From assembly GCA_903854075.1 (NCBI GenBank), contig CAINVI010000281.1:1-13610 (forward strand): a DNA stretch of 13,610 nucleotides, written 5' to 3'. The translations under genes and the position numbers were made by a program. Shown piece after piece: positions 1 through 6,676 of this stretch. Positions within the stretch are counted from its first letter, which is position 1. The number at the start of each line of letters is the position of its first letter. The notes beneath the pieces are model-generated. The model searched no databases and was not told where the DNA came from. It worked only from the letters and a program-made list of their open reading frames with translations. The DNA comes from Candidatus Pollutiaquabacter sp. (GTDB lineage: Bacteria > Bacteroidota > Bacteroidia > AKYH767-A > 2013-40CM-41-45).

Positions 1-297
1 CGATCTGTTGTTGTCTTGCAGTTCCACCACCGTATCGTTGAAAGATATATGGGATAATCGGAGTCGGACATTTTCGTTCAGAATTTTATCGAATTGAAAA
101 TTTCCTTTGCCATCCGTAACGGTGGCAGAAAAGGAGCCGTCAACCCGAACGATGACACCCGGCACCGGTAAACCGTCGTCCCGGTCAGTGATCTTTCCGG
201 TTACCGTACGTTGCGCTAGGACATTAGTAGTCGTACATGCGATAAGCAGCGAAGCAAGCAGCATCGCTTTGCGAGAAACACTAGTAATAAAAAACAT
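1..297 (-). CDS. TonB-dependent receptor, N-terminal fragment (thiamine-regulated Omr1-like)
   Basis: The first 99 residues of an outer-membrane protein that runs off the left edge. It starts at an ATG with an n-region containing RK, a hydrophobic core and a probable signal peptidase site after VLA (about residue 28). Mature residues about 30-99 (RTVTGKITD, then LPVPGVIVRV, then TVTDGKGNFQF) match the carboxypeptidase-regulatory-like (CarbopepD_reg) domain that opens many Bacteroidota TonB-dependent receptors. Plug and barrel lie outside the window. The gene sits directly behind a TPP riboswitch, the setting described for the predicted thiamine receptor Omr1 in this phylum, so uptake of thiamine or a precursor across the outer membrane is likely. 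What is seen is the signal peptide, the beta-sandwich domain and the riboswitch; the receptor function is inferred because only the N-terminus is present. Confidence 0.8.
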   Translation of the reverse strand, partial: MFFITSVSRKAMLLASLLIACTTTNVLAQRTVTGKITDRDDGLPVPGVIVRVDGSFSATVTDGKGNFQFDKILNENVRLRLSHISFNDTVVELQDNNRS

Positions 298-314
298 CGT
301 TTGATGATTACGAT

Positions 315-361
315 TAAACAATGGTGCACGCCACGGGGCGAACGCACACCCTACTTGTTTA
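315..361 (-). promoter_or_regulatory. Long hairpin between TPP aptamer and start codon (candidate expression platform)
   Basis: In the minus-strand RNA, TAAACAA (361 to 355) pairs perfectly with TTGUUUA (321 to 315), and inside it GGUGUGCG (350 to 343) pairs with CGUGCACC (330 to 323) using two G-U wobbles, with a 12-nt loop. The wobbles become A-C mismatches in the plus-strand transcript, so the fold favours the minus-strand RNA. It begins immediately 3' of the aptamer and ends 17 nt before the receptor ATG. No U-run follows, so a plain intrinsic terminator is unlikely; control of start-codon access is a better guess. Confidence 0.5.
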
Positions 362-442
362 CCGACCTCCCTTCGCAGGCATTACCCTGACAGGTTCGAT
401 GGGTTTAATCTCAGCTTCTGTTGAACAAGAAGCACCCCAGTG
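362..442 (-). promoter_or_regulatory. TPP riboswitch (THI element) aptamer
   Basis: The minus strand carries the conserved TPP aptamer landmarks in order: CTGGGGTGC (441 to 433), a GCTTC/GAAGC P3 stem, CTGAGA (414 to 409), ACCC, GAACCTG (397 to 391), then GGGTAATGCCTGCGAAGGGA (387 to 368). A short closing P1 stem can form between ACT near 442-440 and GGT near 366-364. The element lies about 65 nt upstream of the receptor start and is oriented with it. Thiamine pyrophosphate binding is expected to reduce receptor expression when thiamine is plentiful. The order and spelling of the conserved blocks make this a firm call. Confidence 0.96.
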
Positions 443-446
443 ATTG

Positions 447-454
447 CAAAGGTA
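447..454 (-). promoter_or_regulatory. Bacteroidota -7 box for the riboswitch/receptor transcript
   Basis: TACCTTTG on the minus strand is a perfect match to TAnnTTTG and ends 4-5 nt before the first aptamer base, which puts the transcript start just at the aptamer. No TTTG -33 element is evident at the right distance. Confidence 0.6.
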
Positions 455-508
455 AAAAAGATTTTCTTTTCTTTGTTTCGGCCACTATTATTAACTAACA
501 GCCACTTT

Positions 509-895
509 ATGAAAACGAATTACTTGTTACTCGTGTTGGTTTTGTTGCTCTGTACAACTAACCTATTTGCTCAAGAGAAAAAAGTTGCTGTCAGCGGCTT
601 TGAAGGCGCAGTGGTGGCCGGCTATGTGGATGAAGGTGGCTTTTTAAATTTTATTGGCCCCAATATTTCGTACAAGATGAAAGCAGGCAAGTTAATGCTT
701 GGCATGCTTCCTTCTCTACGCTACAAAGAAGATAAGTCGGCGGTGAAAAACGCACCCATTTTACCGGCGCTTGGCGTAGGGCTATCCTACAACTACAAGC
801 ATCTGATGTTGCAGTTGCCGTTATACTATAACAACAAGACGGCAACTCAAAATGGCTGCTGGAAGCCCGGTTTCGGAATTGGCTACCGCTTTTAG
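509..895 (+). CDS. Small secreted protein, probable outer-membrane beta-barrel, function unknown
   Basis: A 128-residue protein. An in-frame ATG exists at 440, but the one at 509 starts exactly at a typical signal peptide (MKTNYLLLV, hydrophobic core, probable cut at LFA|QE), and the 440 start would run through the promoter region of the divergent riboswitch. The mature part of about 108 residues alternates short hydrophobic and polar stretches (NISYKMKAGKL, LGVGLSYNYKHL, MLQLPLYYNN) and ends in GIGYRF, a terminal Phe as expected of the beta-signal of barrels inserted by the BAM machinery. I do not recognise a named family. It is divergent from the TPP-regulated receptor and converges on the barrel protein at 908-1444 with 12 bp between stop codons. 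No clear promoter was found. Real gene likely; role unknown. Confidence 0.72.
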   Translation: MKTNYLLLVLVLLLCTTNLFAQEKKVAVSGFEGAVVAGYVDEGGFLNFIGPNISYKMKAGKLMLGMLPSLRYKEDKSAVKNAPILPALGVGLSYNYKHLMLQLPLYYNNKTATQNGCWKPGFGIGYRF

Positions 896-907
896 TGCCG
901 CTTAGTT

Positions 908-1444
908 TTAGTCTTTGAAAAGATACCGCACGGAGAATCCGAAGTCGATGTACTCCGGACCGCGGTTTACAAATTCGTAGAACGGACAGAAGTCGATGGC
1001 AAAGGCAAGCGGAACAACAGATTCCACCTGGTATTCCAATTCGATGGTGGCGTCAATGCCGATGGAGACAACATCCGTATCGTAAAAGTCCGCTTCCTGC
1101 GGATCCTTGTTGCCTTTCACGCGCTTGTAATATCGACCTTGTCCAAGCGGGAAATAGCCGGCATGAACGCCGGCGCCAAGCACTAAGTCGAGCGGGAGTT
1201 GAATGATGGGTACTTTCAATGGGATTTGACGGATGCCAAAGGCTTTTATAGTATAACCACCGTCGCCCATCTTGGTGTAATAACCGTCCAGTTTGATACC
1301 GGTAGCATTGTCGGCATCCCAAAAATATTTCAACGTGATTCCGGTATTGAATTTACCTGCTCTTCCGCCGATGGCAGCGTAATACTGCGCCGAGCAAATC
1401 GTTGTTGATACGAGCAGTAAAAACAGGATAGTTGCTTTTTTCAT
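908..1444 (-). CDS. Outer-membrane beta-barrel protein, function unknown
   Basis: A 178-residue protein. The frame stays open upstream to 1540, but that extension overlaps the kinase gene; the ATG at 1444 begins a clear signal peptide (MKKATILFLLLVSTTIC, cut at SA|QYY) and leaves 19 bp after the kinase stop. The mature part is rich in Gly, Tyr and alternating beta strands (YAAIGGRAGKF, GITLKYFWD, GIKLDGYYTK, DLVLGAGVHAGYF, GIDATIELEYQ, IDFGFSVRYLF), the pattern of an 8-to-10-strand barrel. The end, VRYLFKD, has an aromatic close to the C-terminus. It is third in the minus-strand run pnuC, kinase, barrel, so co-transcription is likely, and a link to nutrient passage across the outer membrane is possible but unproved. 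I do not recognise a specific family. Confidence 0.78.
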   Translation of the reverse strand: MKKATILFLLLVSTTICSAQYYAAIGGRAGKFNTGITLKYFWDADNATGIKLDGYYTKMGDGGYTIKAFGIRQIPLKVPIIQLPLDLVLGAGVHAGYFPLGQGRYYKRVKGNKDPQEADFYDTDVVSIGIDATIELEYQVESVVPLAFAIDFCPFYEFVNRGPEYIDFGFSVRYLFKD

Positions 1445-1463
1445 CGGCCGACAAGGTACAGAT

Positions 1464-2000
1464 TTATTCAATTTCAGTGGAAAGTGCTTTTTCGACAGCA
1501 CGCCGCGCATTTTCAAATCGTTGTTTTCCGACGCCCTCAATCACCTGATATGGAATTCCGGCAGCGTGGATGGCTTGCCGGTATTTATCGAAGAAGTATT
1601 CGCGCAAATCAGGATGTTCACGCAGCGGATCCGGTTCGAATGGAAGATCCGGCGTTGTCAGCAGGTAGAAGTCATAGCGGCTTTTCAGCTCTTTAGTTAG
1701 CCAATCGGGTGCTTTGCTGAAGCGGTATTCCAGCCAGACCGATAAGTTGATCATGTCGGTGTCGAAGAAGAGGAGTCGTGCTGTAGTTGCTCGACAAGCG
1801 GCATCCTCCAGATTTCGCTGTTCCTGCGCACAGTGTAATACATCAGCTTCGGTGTATTCGTGTGTCAGGGTTGGCAAATAACTTCTCGCGAATTCGGGAA
1901 CCCAACCCGTACCAAAATAGTCGGCAAGTGCTGCAGCCAGCGTTGATTTGCCGGTAGATTCCGGACCCAGCAGAGCGATCTTAAACGTTCCCGGACTCAT
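1464..2000 (-). CDS. NadR-like P-loop kinase (AAA_28/COG3172 type)
   Basis: A 178-residue stand-alone ATP-binding kinase resembling the ribosylnicotinamide-kinase half of NadR, without the adenylyltransferase half. Visible are a P-loop GPESTGKST (residues 12-20), the VPEFARSYL motif (34-42) as in NadR, a Walker-B-like FFDTDMIN (78-85) followed by VWLEYRF, and a lid-like segment TTPDLPFEPDPLRE (about 115-128) that corresponds to the PD-P-W/F-x-x-D-x-x-R motif of NadR. Its ATG overlaps the pnuC stop in an ATGA, so the two are translationally coupled. This fits a transporter plus a kinase that traps the imported vitamin by phosphorylation. The family suggests nicotinamide riboside as substrate; the nearby TPP-regulated receptor makes thiamine or a thiamine derivative a serious alternative. 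Family call firm, substrate open. Confidence 0.85.
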   Translation of the reverse strand: MSPGTFKIALLGPESTGKSTLAAALADYFGTGWVPEFARSYLPTLTHEYTEADVLHCAQEQRNLEDAACRATTARLLFFDTDMINLSVWLEYRFSKAPDWLTKELKSRYDFYLLTTPDLPFEPDPLREHPDLREYFFDKYRQAIHAAGIPYQVIEGVGKQRFENARRAVEKALSTEIE

Positions 2001-2599
2001 GGTGTTTGATTCAAAAAAGTTTTTCTCCAGGCAATGGCTCCGTTAACAGCAAGTCCTGCGAAGAGCACGTAGAGTAGTGCAGTGAACGGAAGTCCCTTTG
2101 TCCAATACAATGGTACGTAGATGATGTCAACAACCACCCACAGCCACCAGTTTTCCAATTTTCTGCGGGCGGTCATCCATTGTGCAATGAGAGATACAGC
2201 GGTAAGTGCTGTGTCCAGTATTGGAAAGGAAGCTGCTGTGAACCGGTGAAGCAACCAGCCGGCGGTAAGCGTGAGTATGGAAATAAAGAGTACTATGACC
2301 AGCCATTCTATTTTACGCGTTCGCTCGATCCTGATTTCATCACCCATTTTATTTTTTTTCCATGAAGCCCAACCGTACAGTAATAACACACCAAAGAAAA
2401 GTTGGAGAACGGCATCTGCATATAGTCGTACGTCAGGACTGAAGAAGAGGAAGGCGTACAGCAACACATTTAGGATTCCGACCGGAAAGCAAAGAACGTT
2501 CTTGCGGACGGTCAGCCAAACCCCCGCCAGTCCAGACACAACGGCAATAAGTTCGATCCAGCTGACCGGCTGTCCGAAGAAGGCTATGGAGGTGAGCAT
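1997..2599 (-). CDS. PnuC/PnuT-family vitamin transporter
   Basis: A 200-residue inner-membrane protein with about seven hydrophobic segments (roughly 13-30, 34-53, 61-80, 97-117, 126-143, 150-167, 169-188). The ATG at 2599 is chosen over an in-frame TTG three codons upstream. Family marks include LYADAVLQLFFGVLLLYGW in the third segment and RRKLENWWLWVVVDIIYVPLY (about 145-165), where the ENW-x-x-W and VD residues are typical of PnuC. PnuC proteins import nicotinamide riboside by facilitated diffusion, driven by intracellular phosphorylation; PnuT members carry thiamine. The kinase is fused to it by a 4-bp overlap, and a TPP-regulated outer-membrane receptor lies about 1.7 kb away on the same strand. 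In Bacteroidota, PnuT is commonly found with such receptors, so thiamine is a good candidate substrate. Sequence alone does not settle it. Confidence 0.88.
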   Translation of the reverse strand: MLTSIAFFGQPVSWIELIAVVSGLAGVWLTVRKNVLCFPVGILNVLLYAFLFFSPDVRLYADAVLQLFFGVLLLYGWASWKKNKMGDEIRIERTRKIEWLVIVLFISILTLTAGWLLHRFTAASFPILDTALTAVSLIAQWMTARRKLENWWLWVVVDIIYVPLYWTKGLPFTALLYVLFAGLAVNGAIAWRKTFLNQTP

Positions 2600-2764
2600 A
2601 GGTTGCAAAGATGACCAAATTCGCCAAGAATGATATTGGGCAATGACTAAGGCCTTAATTAAATGGAGTATTCGCAGATAAAATTGTATTTTAGTAAGGA
2701 GATCATTAGCTTTGAGTTAGCGGCGATTTTTTAACTAACCGCTTCATTATCCAAATTTTACATC

Positions 2765-3685
2765 GTGTCTCCGCTTCATAAATTCATTGATTCACTCACC
2801 ATCCGTTTTCACCAGGCCGGTTTTCGGGAATTGGCTGAACCGGTCATGTTGTGCGACGTCAAGGAGAAATACAATTACATCGTGTTGCTGGAGCGCGGAC
2901 ATCTTGTTGCCGGTAAAGAGCAGCACAAGGTTGCGCCCGACAGCTTCTATTTTTTTCCGGGTGGACAGCTGATTTGTGCGCGACATGGAAAAAATCCGGA
3001 GAAGGAACTGTCTGCCGCTGCGTTTATGGATCCTGCGGAAAGAAGCCGGTTCTTCGTGCCGATCAGCGGACTACAGCTACCTGCCGCCTCAAAAGAAGTG
3101 TTCGTGACGGTTTCCTTTGAAGTGTTGTTGTACGATACCATTCCTTTTTTTGAGGTACTTGGCTTGCCGCCATTTCCACTGGTGGCAGATACTGAATTTG
3201 GCCACCTTATTCGATTCATCGCCTTAGAATCGGAACAGCAAAAGTTAGGACGAGATAAGATCATCCGTAATTATATGGAAGAGATCATTATTCATTTGTG
3301 CCGGTACCTCGACAAACAGCCGTCATTCAAACCGTATCTGGAACGACTTGAGTTTCTGACAGACCGCCGATTGGTGGATATCGTCAATTATATAAAAGAT
3401 CATCTGTCGGGCGATCTGTCGAACAAAATCCTGGCGAACGTAGCGTATGTATCCGAAGATTATGTCGGACAATTTTTCAAATCACTTACCGGCAAGAACC
3501 TGCAGGATTATATCGAAGACCAGCGTTTACAACGTGCACATCATTTGATCCGTACGGAACCTGACAGCATTCAGGAAATCGCACACAAAGTCGGTTTTAA
3601 GGATCCGGCGTATTTTAGTCGTCGCTTCAAATTGCGCTACGGCAAAAATGCGAATACCCTTCGCGGCCACGACCACAAAGGTTGA
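2765..3685 (+). CDS. AraC-family transcriptional regulator
   Basis: A 306-residue regulator starting at GTG; no in-frame ATG lies between the upstream stop (2735) and this codon, and the next ATG, at residue 28, would cut into the N-terminal domain. Residues about 25-130 form a cupin-like sensory domain (IVLLERGHLVAG, then APDSFYFFPGGQLI). Residues about 200-300 are a double helix-turn-helix: first HTH around 218-240 (KILANVAYVSEDYVGQFFK), second around 268-290 with the AraC signature SIQEIAHKVGF then PAYFSRRFK, ending in RYGKNANTLR. Ligand and targets are unknown. It is divergent from pnuC across a 165-bp gap, so the PnuC/kinase operon is one possible target, and convergent with the GGGP synthase gene with 21 bp between. 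I saw no convincing operator or promoter in the divergent gap. Confidence 0.92.
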   Translation: MSPLHKFIDSLTIRFHQAGFRELAEPVMLCDVKEKYNYIVLLERGHLVAGKEQHKVAPDSFYFFPGGQLICARHGKNPEKELSAAAFMDPAERSRFFVPISGLQLPAASKEVFVTVSFEVLLYDTIPFFEVLGLPPFPLVADTEFGHLIRFIALESEQQKLGRDKIIRNYMEEIIIHLCRYLDKQPSFKPYLERLEFLTDRRLVDIVNYIKDHLSGDLSNKILANVAYVSEDYVGQFFKSLTGKNLQDYIEDQRLQRAHHLIRTEPDSIQEIAHKVGFKDPAYFSRRFKLRYGKNANTLRGHDHKG

Positions 3686-3706
3686 TGCTGCAGGGTTGCT
3701 GAAAAA

Positions 3707-4465
3707 TCAGTTTCCTACGGACGACGACTGATTCATGGATTGGAGTGCAGCGGTCAGTTCGAACAAAAGCTCCGGTCGTTCTTCGATAGAGTTGCCTACA
3801 ACAACGATATCAGCACCCGCCTGACATAAGGCGATGACTTTTTCGGCGGTGCGAATTCCGCCACCAACAATCAGCGGTGTTCGTACGGTACCACGTACTT
3901 TTTCTATCATCGAAGTACGAACCGTGTAGCGCGCACCGCTGCCGGCATCCAGATAAATCAATTTCATGCCCAACATTTCGCCGGCTAATGCAGTAGCTGC
4001 CGCGATATCGTCCTTGTCGTGCGGAATGGGCAACGTTTGACTCATGTAGGATGCGGAGGTTGGAGCGCCACTGTCGATCAACAGGTAGCCCGTGGATAAA
4101 ACTTCAAGATTGCTTTGTCGCAGGAAAGGAGCGGCTACCACGTGCTGGCCAATCAGCAAGTCAGGGTTTCTGCCGCTGATCAGCGACAAGAAAAGTAGGG
4201 CGTCGGCTTTCGGGGTCACTTGAAGCGTATTGCCGGGAAATAGTATCACCGGCAAGGAACAGTTTTCGCGCAGTAGCTCCACACAGTGATCGACCCCCTT
4301 CTCAAGCAATATGCTGCTTCCGACCAGCAAGAAATCTACGTGTGCCTCCTGAGCCAGCTGTGCCGTCCGAATCAAAGTCGCATCATCGTTTTTATCCGGA
4401 TCCACCAGCAAGGCGAATAGTTTTCGCGAAGCGGACTGTGCTGCAGCTATCTTTTCGTAGATCAT
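3707..4465 (-). CDS. Geranylgeranylglyceryl/heptaprenylglyceryl phosphate synthase family protein
   Basis: A 252-residue TIM-barrel enzyme of the GGGPS/PcrB family, which joins sn-glycerol-1-phosphate to a polyprenyl diphosphate in an ether bond. Motifs in order: FALLVDPDK (17-25) at the first strand, FPGNTLQVT (76-84), LSLISGRNPDLLIGQ (93-107), IYLDAGSGA (170-178), the phosphate-binding PLIVGGGIRT (197-206) and VVVGNSIEE (221-229). The length matches the bacterial group II enzymes reported in Bacteroidota. The gene follows the PPTase gene by 27 bp on the same strand, so they probably form one operon. Prenyl chain length and the end product in this phylum are not readable from sequence. Archaea use the product for membrane lipids; Bacillota PcrB makes heptaprenylglyceryl phosphate. 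Family call is firm. Confidence 0.93.
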   Translation of the reverse strand: MIYEKIAAAQSASRKLFALLVDPDKNDDATLIRTAQLAQEAHVDFLLVGSSILLEKGVDHCVELLRENCSLPVILFPGNTLQVTPKADALLFLSLISGRNPDLLIGQHVVAAPFLRQSNLEVLSTGYLLIDSGAPTSASYMSQTLPIPHDKDDIAAATALAGEMLGMKLIYLDAGSGARYTVRTSMIEKVRGTVRTPLIVGGGIRTAEKVIALCQAGADIVVVGNSIEERPELLFELTAALQSMNQSSSVGN

Positions 4466-4492
4466 AGTAGTAAAGATAGTGAATACGATGTA

Positions 4493-5128
4493 TTAATCAG
4501 TCGCCAAGCAGGACCAAACCAACATGAATTCCCCGAGAAGTGTGTGACGTACGGCGATGTTTAAGCGGTAATCGTTTTTTTGGATCGAGGCAACAACCTG
4601 TTTCGTGCCAGGTTCAGGAAGCACACACAGGTCTTTCTTAAAATCCACTTCCCCTTTTCCGTATAATTTGAAGAGTACTTCCTTGGCTCCCCAAATTAAG
4701 TGAAGGGTTTCGTTATCGAGTTGGTTGCCGAATGCTTCGCGCTCCTTTTCTGATACGAATTTCGGAGCAATCGTTGCTATATGCGAGCGCATGGCTTCGA
4801 GGTCGATGCCGACTTCAGCAACGCCTGAAACAATCAGACCGACCAGTGTTTTCGAGTGGGTTACCGAGATATACCCACCGGAGGTCAGTCTTGGTTTTCC
4901 GTATTCGTTGTAGATGATTCGCTCGTCCTTACCACAAAGGACTTCAAGAAGTCGTCGGACGGTGAGGTATTCCCGTTTCCGTTGCTCATTGTTTAGAGAA
5001 TGGTAGAAGGCTGCCTCGGCGCTATCCAGAGTTACAGCGGCAAACAACTCGTCGATGGGTTCGGTCGACGCCCAGACTGCCAGCGAATAATTTTCATCAG
5101 ATGTTGAATTTCGGTGAACAATCGGCAT
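4493..5128 (-). CDS. 4'-phosphopantetheinyl transferase (Sfp/HetI type)
   Basis: A 211-residue enzyme that moves the phosphopantetheine arm of CoA onto a Ser of acyl- or peptidyl-carrier proteins. Seen: NEYGKPRL (74-81), ISVTHSK (87-93, CoA-binding His-Ser), the Mg-binding VGIDLEAM (106-113; D109 and E111), and WGAKEVLFKLYGKGEVDF (146-163), the W-x-x-KE-x-x-x-K motif of the superfamily, with E150 the third metal ligand. The size is that of the short Sfp-like group rather than AcpS. It leads a two-gene minus-strand run with the GGGP synthase and is divergent from ahcY. No carrier-protein or synthase gene is in the window, so the acceptor is unknown; it could serve the fatty-acid carrier protein or secondary metabolism. 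The ATG at 5128 fits the alignment and no closer start is attractive. Confidence 0.93.
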   Translation of the reverse strand: MPIVHRNSTSDENYSLAVWASTEPIDELFAAVTLDSAEAAFYHSLNNEQRKREYLTVRRLLEVLCGKDERIIYNEYGKPRLTSGGYISVTHSKTLVGLIVSGVAEVGIDLEAMRSHIATIAPKFVSEKEREAFGNQLDNETLHLIWGAKEVLFKLYGKGEVDFKKDLCVLPEPGTKQVVASIQKNDYRLNIAVRHTLLGEFMLVWSCLATD

Positions 5129-5199
5129 GGCGTGTTGTTGTATGGTGCAAGATAAGGAGCCGATGACTGGAAGGCTAAAATTTTTCTGAATTTGAGGAT

Positions 5200-5231
5200 T
5201 TTGGTAAAATCTTGCTTTTTTCGTATCTTTA
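5200..5231 (+). promoter_or_regulatory. Bacteroidota-type promoter of ahcY
   Basis: TTTG at 5200-5203, a 20-nt spacer, then TATCTTTA at 5224-5231 (one mismatch from TAnnTTTG). Transcription would start near 5237, giving a leader of about 37 nt that is A-rich just before the ATG, as usual in this phylum. Confidence 0.7.
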
Positions 5232-5273
5232 TACCCTGAAAAATCAGAAAATCAACCACTTAAATCAATAAAC

Positions 5274-6593
5274 ATGGCACAGACCGCCGTAGAAAAATTC
5301 GTGAAATTCAAAGTTAAAGACATTTCATTGGCCGAATGGGGCCGCAAAGAGATCAAACTCGCTGAGGACGAAATGCCAGGATTGATGGCACTCCGCGAAG
5401 AGTTCGGTGCTAGCAAGCCGCTCAAAGGCGCTCGTATCGCCGGATGTCTCCACATGACGATTCAAACCGCTGTGTTGATCGAAACGCTTGTTGAACTTGG
5501 TGCTGAAGTTACCTGGTCTTCATGTAACATCTTCTCCACGCAGGATCACGCCGCCGCTGCTATCGCCGCTGCCGGAATTTCTGTGTACGCCTGGAAAGGA
5601 ATGAACGCAGAAGAATTCGACTGGTGCATCGAGCAAACCTTGTTCTTCGGTGAAGATCGTCAGCCACTCAATATGATCCTCGACGATGGTGGTGACCTCA
5701 CCAACATGGTGTTCGACAAATACCCAGAACTTGCTGCCGGTATCAAAGGTCTGTCAGAAGAAACAACCACCGGTGTTCACCGCTTGTACGAGCGCATGAA
5801 CAACGGAACACTTCTGTTGCCCGCTATCAACGTGAACGATTCAGTTACCAAATCCAAGTTCGACAACAAATACGGTTGCCGTGAGTCATTGGTGGATGCT
5901 ATCCGCCGTGCCACCGACCTTATGATGGCCGGAAAAGTAGCCGTGGTAGCCGGTTTCGGTGATGTGGGTAAAGGTTCTGCAGATTCTTTACGTGATTCTA
6001 AAGTCCGTGTTATCGTTACTGAAATTGATCCTATCTGTGCCTTGCAGGCAGCTATGGAAGGTTACGAAGTGAAGAAGATGGACGATGCTGTGAAAGAAGC
6101 CGATATCATTGTTACGGCCACCGGAAACGTGAATATCGTTACGGACCGTCACTTCCGTGCCATGAAGCACAACGCTGTAGTTTGTAACATCGGTCACTTC
6201 GATAATGAAATCGATATGGCTTGGTTGAACGACAACTATGGTAATACTATGGATACCATCAAGCCGCAAGTTGATAAATACACGGTCGATGGTAAAGACA
6301 TCATCGTTCTCGCGGAAGGCCGTTTGGTCAACCTCGGTTGTGCCATGGGTCATCCTTCTTTTGTGATGTCAAACTCATTCACCAACCAAACGCTTGCTCA
6401 GTTAGAGTTGTGGATGAATTCTTCCAATTACGAAAACAAGGTGTACACCTTGCCGAAGCATTTGGATGAAAAAGTCGCTCGTCTCCACCTGAAGAAAATC
6501 GGTGTTGAAATCGACGTGCTGTCCAAAGAACAGGCCGATTATATCGGTGTTAAACAGCAGGGTCCTTACAAAAACGACGCCTACCGTTACTAA
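5274..6593 (+). CDS. ahcY: S-adenosylhomocysteinase
   Basis: A 439-residue cytosolic, NAD-dependent enzyme that splits S-adenosylhomocysteine to adenosine and homocysteine, relieving inhibition of methyltransferases in the activated methyl cycle. Full length for the family. Seen: GCLHMT (57-62; H60), LDDGGDLTN (136-144), E163 followed by TTTGVHRLYE (164-173), VNDSVTKSKFDNKYG (187-201, with K193 and D197 matching the catalytic Lys/Asp), the NAD Rossmann motif GFGDVGKG (227-234) with E250 at the ribose position, NIGHFDNE (305-312), and a C-terminus YKNDAYRY where K433 and Y437 match the residues that reach into the neighbouring subunit's NAD site. It is a monocistronic unit: own promoter at 5200-5231 and a strong terminator after the stop. 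Nothing unusual in it. Confidence 0.98.
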   Translation: MAQTAVEKFVKFKVKDISLAEWGRKEIKLAEDEMPGLMALREEFGASKPLKGARIAGCLHMTIQTAVLIETLVELGAEVTWSSCNIFSTQDHAAAAIAAAGISVYAWKGMNAEEFDWCIEQTLFFGEDRQPLNMILDDGGDLTNMVFDKYPELAAGIKGLSEETTTGVHRLYERMNNGTLLLPAINVNDSVTKSKFDNKYGCRESLVDAIRRATDLMMAGKVAVVAGFGDVGKGSADSLRDSKVRVIVTEIDPICALQAAMEGYEVKKMDDAVKEADIIVTATGNVNIVTDRHFRAMKHNAVVCNIGHFDNEIDMAWLNDNYGNTMDTIKPQVDKYTVDGKDIIVLAEGRLVNLGCAMGHPSFVMSNSFTNQTLAQLELWMNSSNYENKVYTLPKHLDEKVARLHLKKIGVEIDVLSKEQADYIGVKQQGPYKNDAYRY

Positions 6594-6614
6594 GACTAGC
6601 GGTAATCCCGCCTA

Positions 6615-6657
6615 AAATAAAAGTCCGGAATGCTAAAAGCGTTCCGGACTTTTTTTA
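6615..6657. terminator. Bidirectional terminator between ahcY and ade
   Basis: AAGTCCGGAA (6621-6630) pairs with TTCCGGACTT (6642-6651), extended inward by T-G and GC/GC pairs, loop TAAAA (6634-6638). The plus side is followed by a run of Ts to 6656 and the minus side by an AT-rich tract (TTTTATTTTA), so it can end both convergent genes. Confidence 0.93.
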
Positions 6658-6676
6658 TTTCTAAATTGCTAAGTGC

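Noticed and set aside
2606..2613. CATCTTTG just before pnuC as a -7 promoter box
   Set aside because: One mismatch, no -33 element at 18-20 nt, and it would start transcription right at the ATG; too weak to annotate.
4471..4478. TATCTTTA between the PPTase and GGGP synthase genes as an internal promoter
   Set aside because: No TTTG at the proper distance and it would give an almost leaderless transcript; co-transcription from upstream is simpler.
5988..6353. 121-residue minus-strand open frame antisense to ahcY
   Set aside because: Fully inside the highly conserved ahcY gene with no start context or recognisable domain; a shadow frame.
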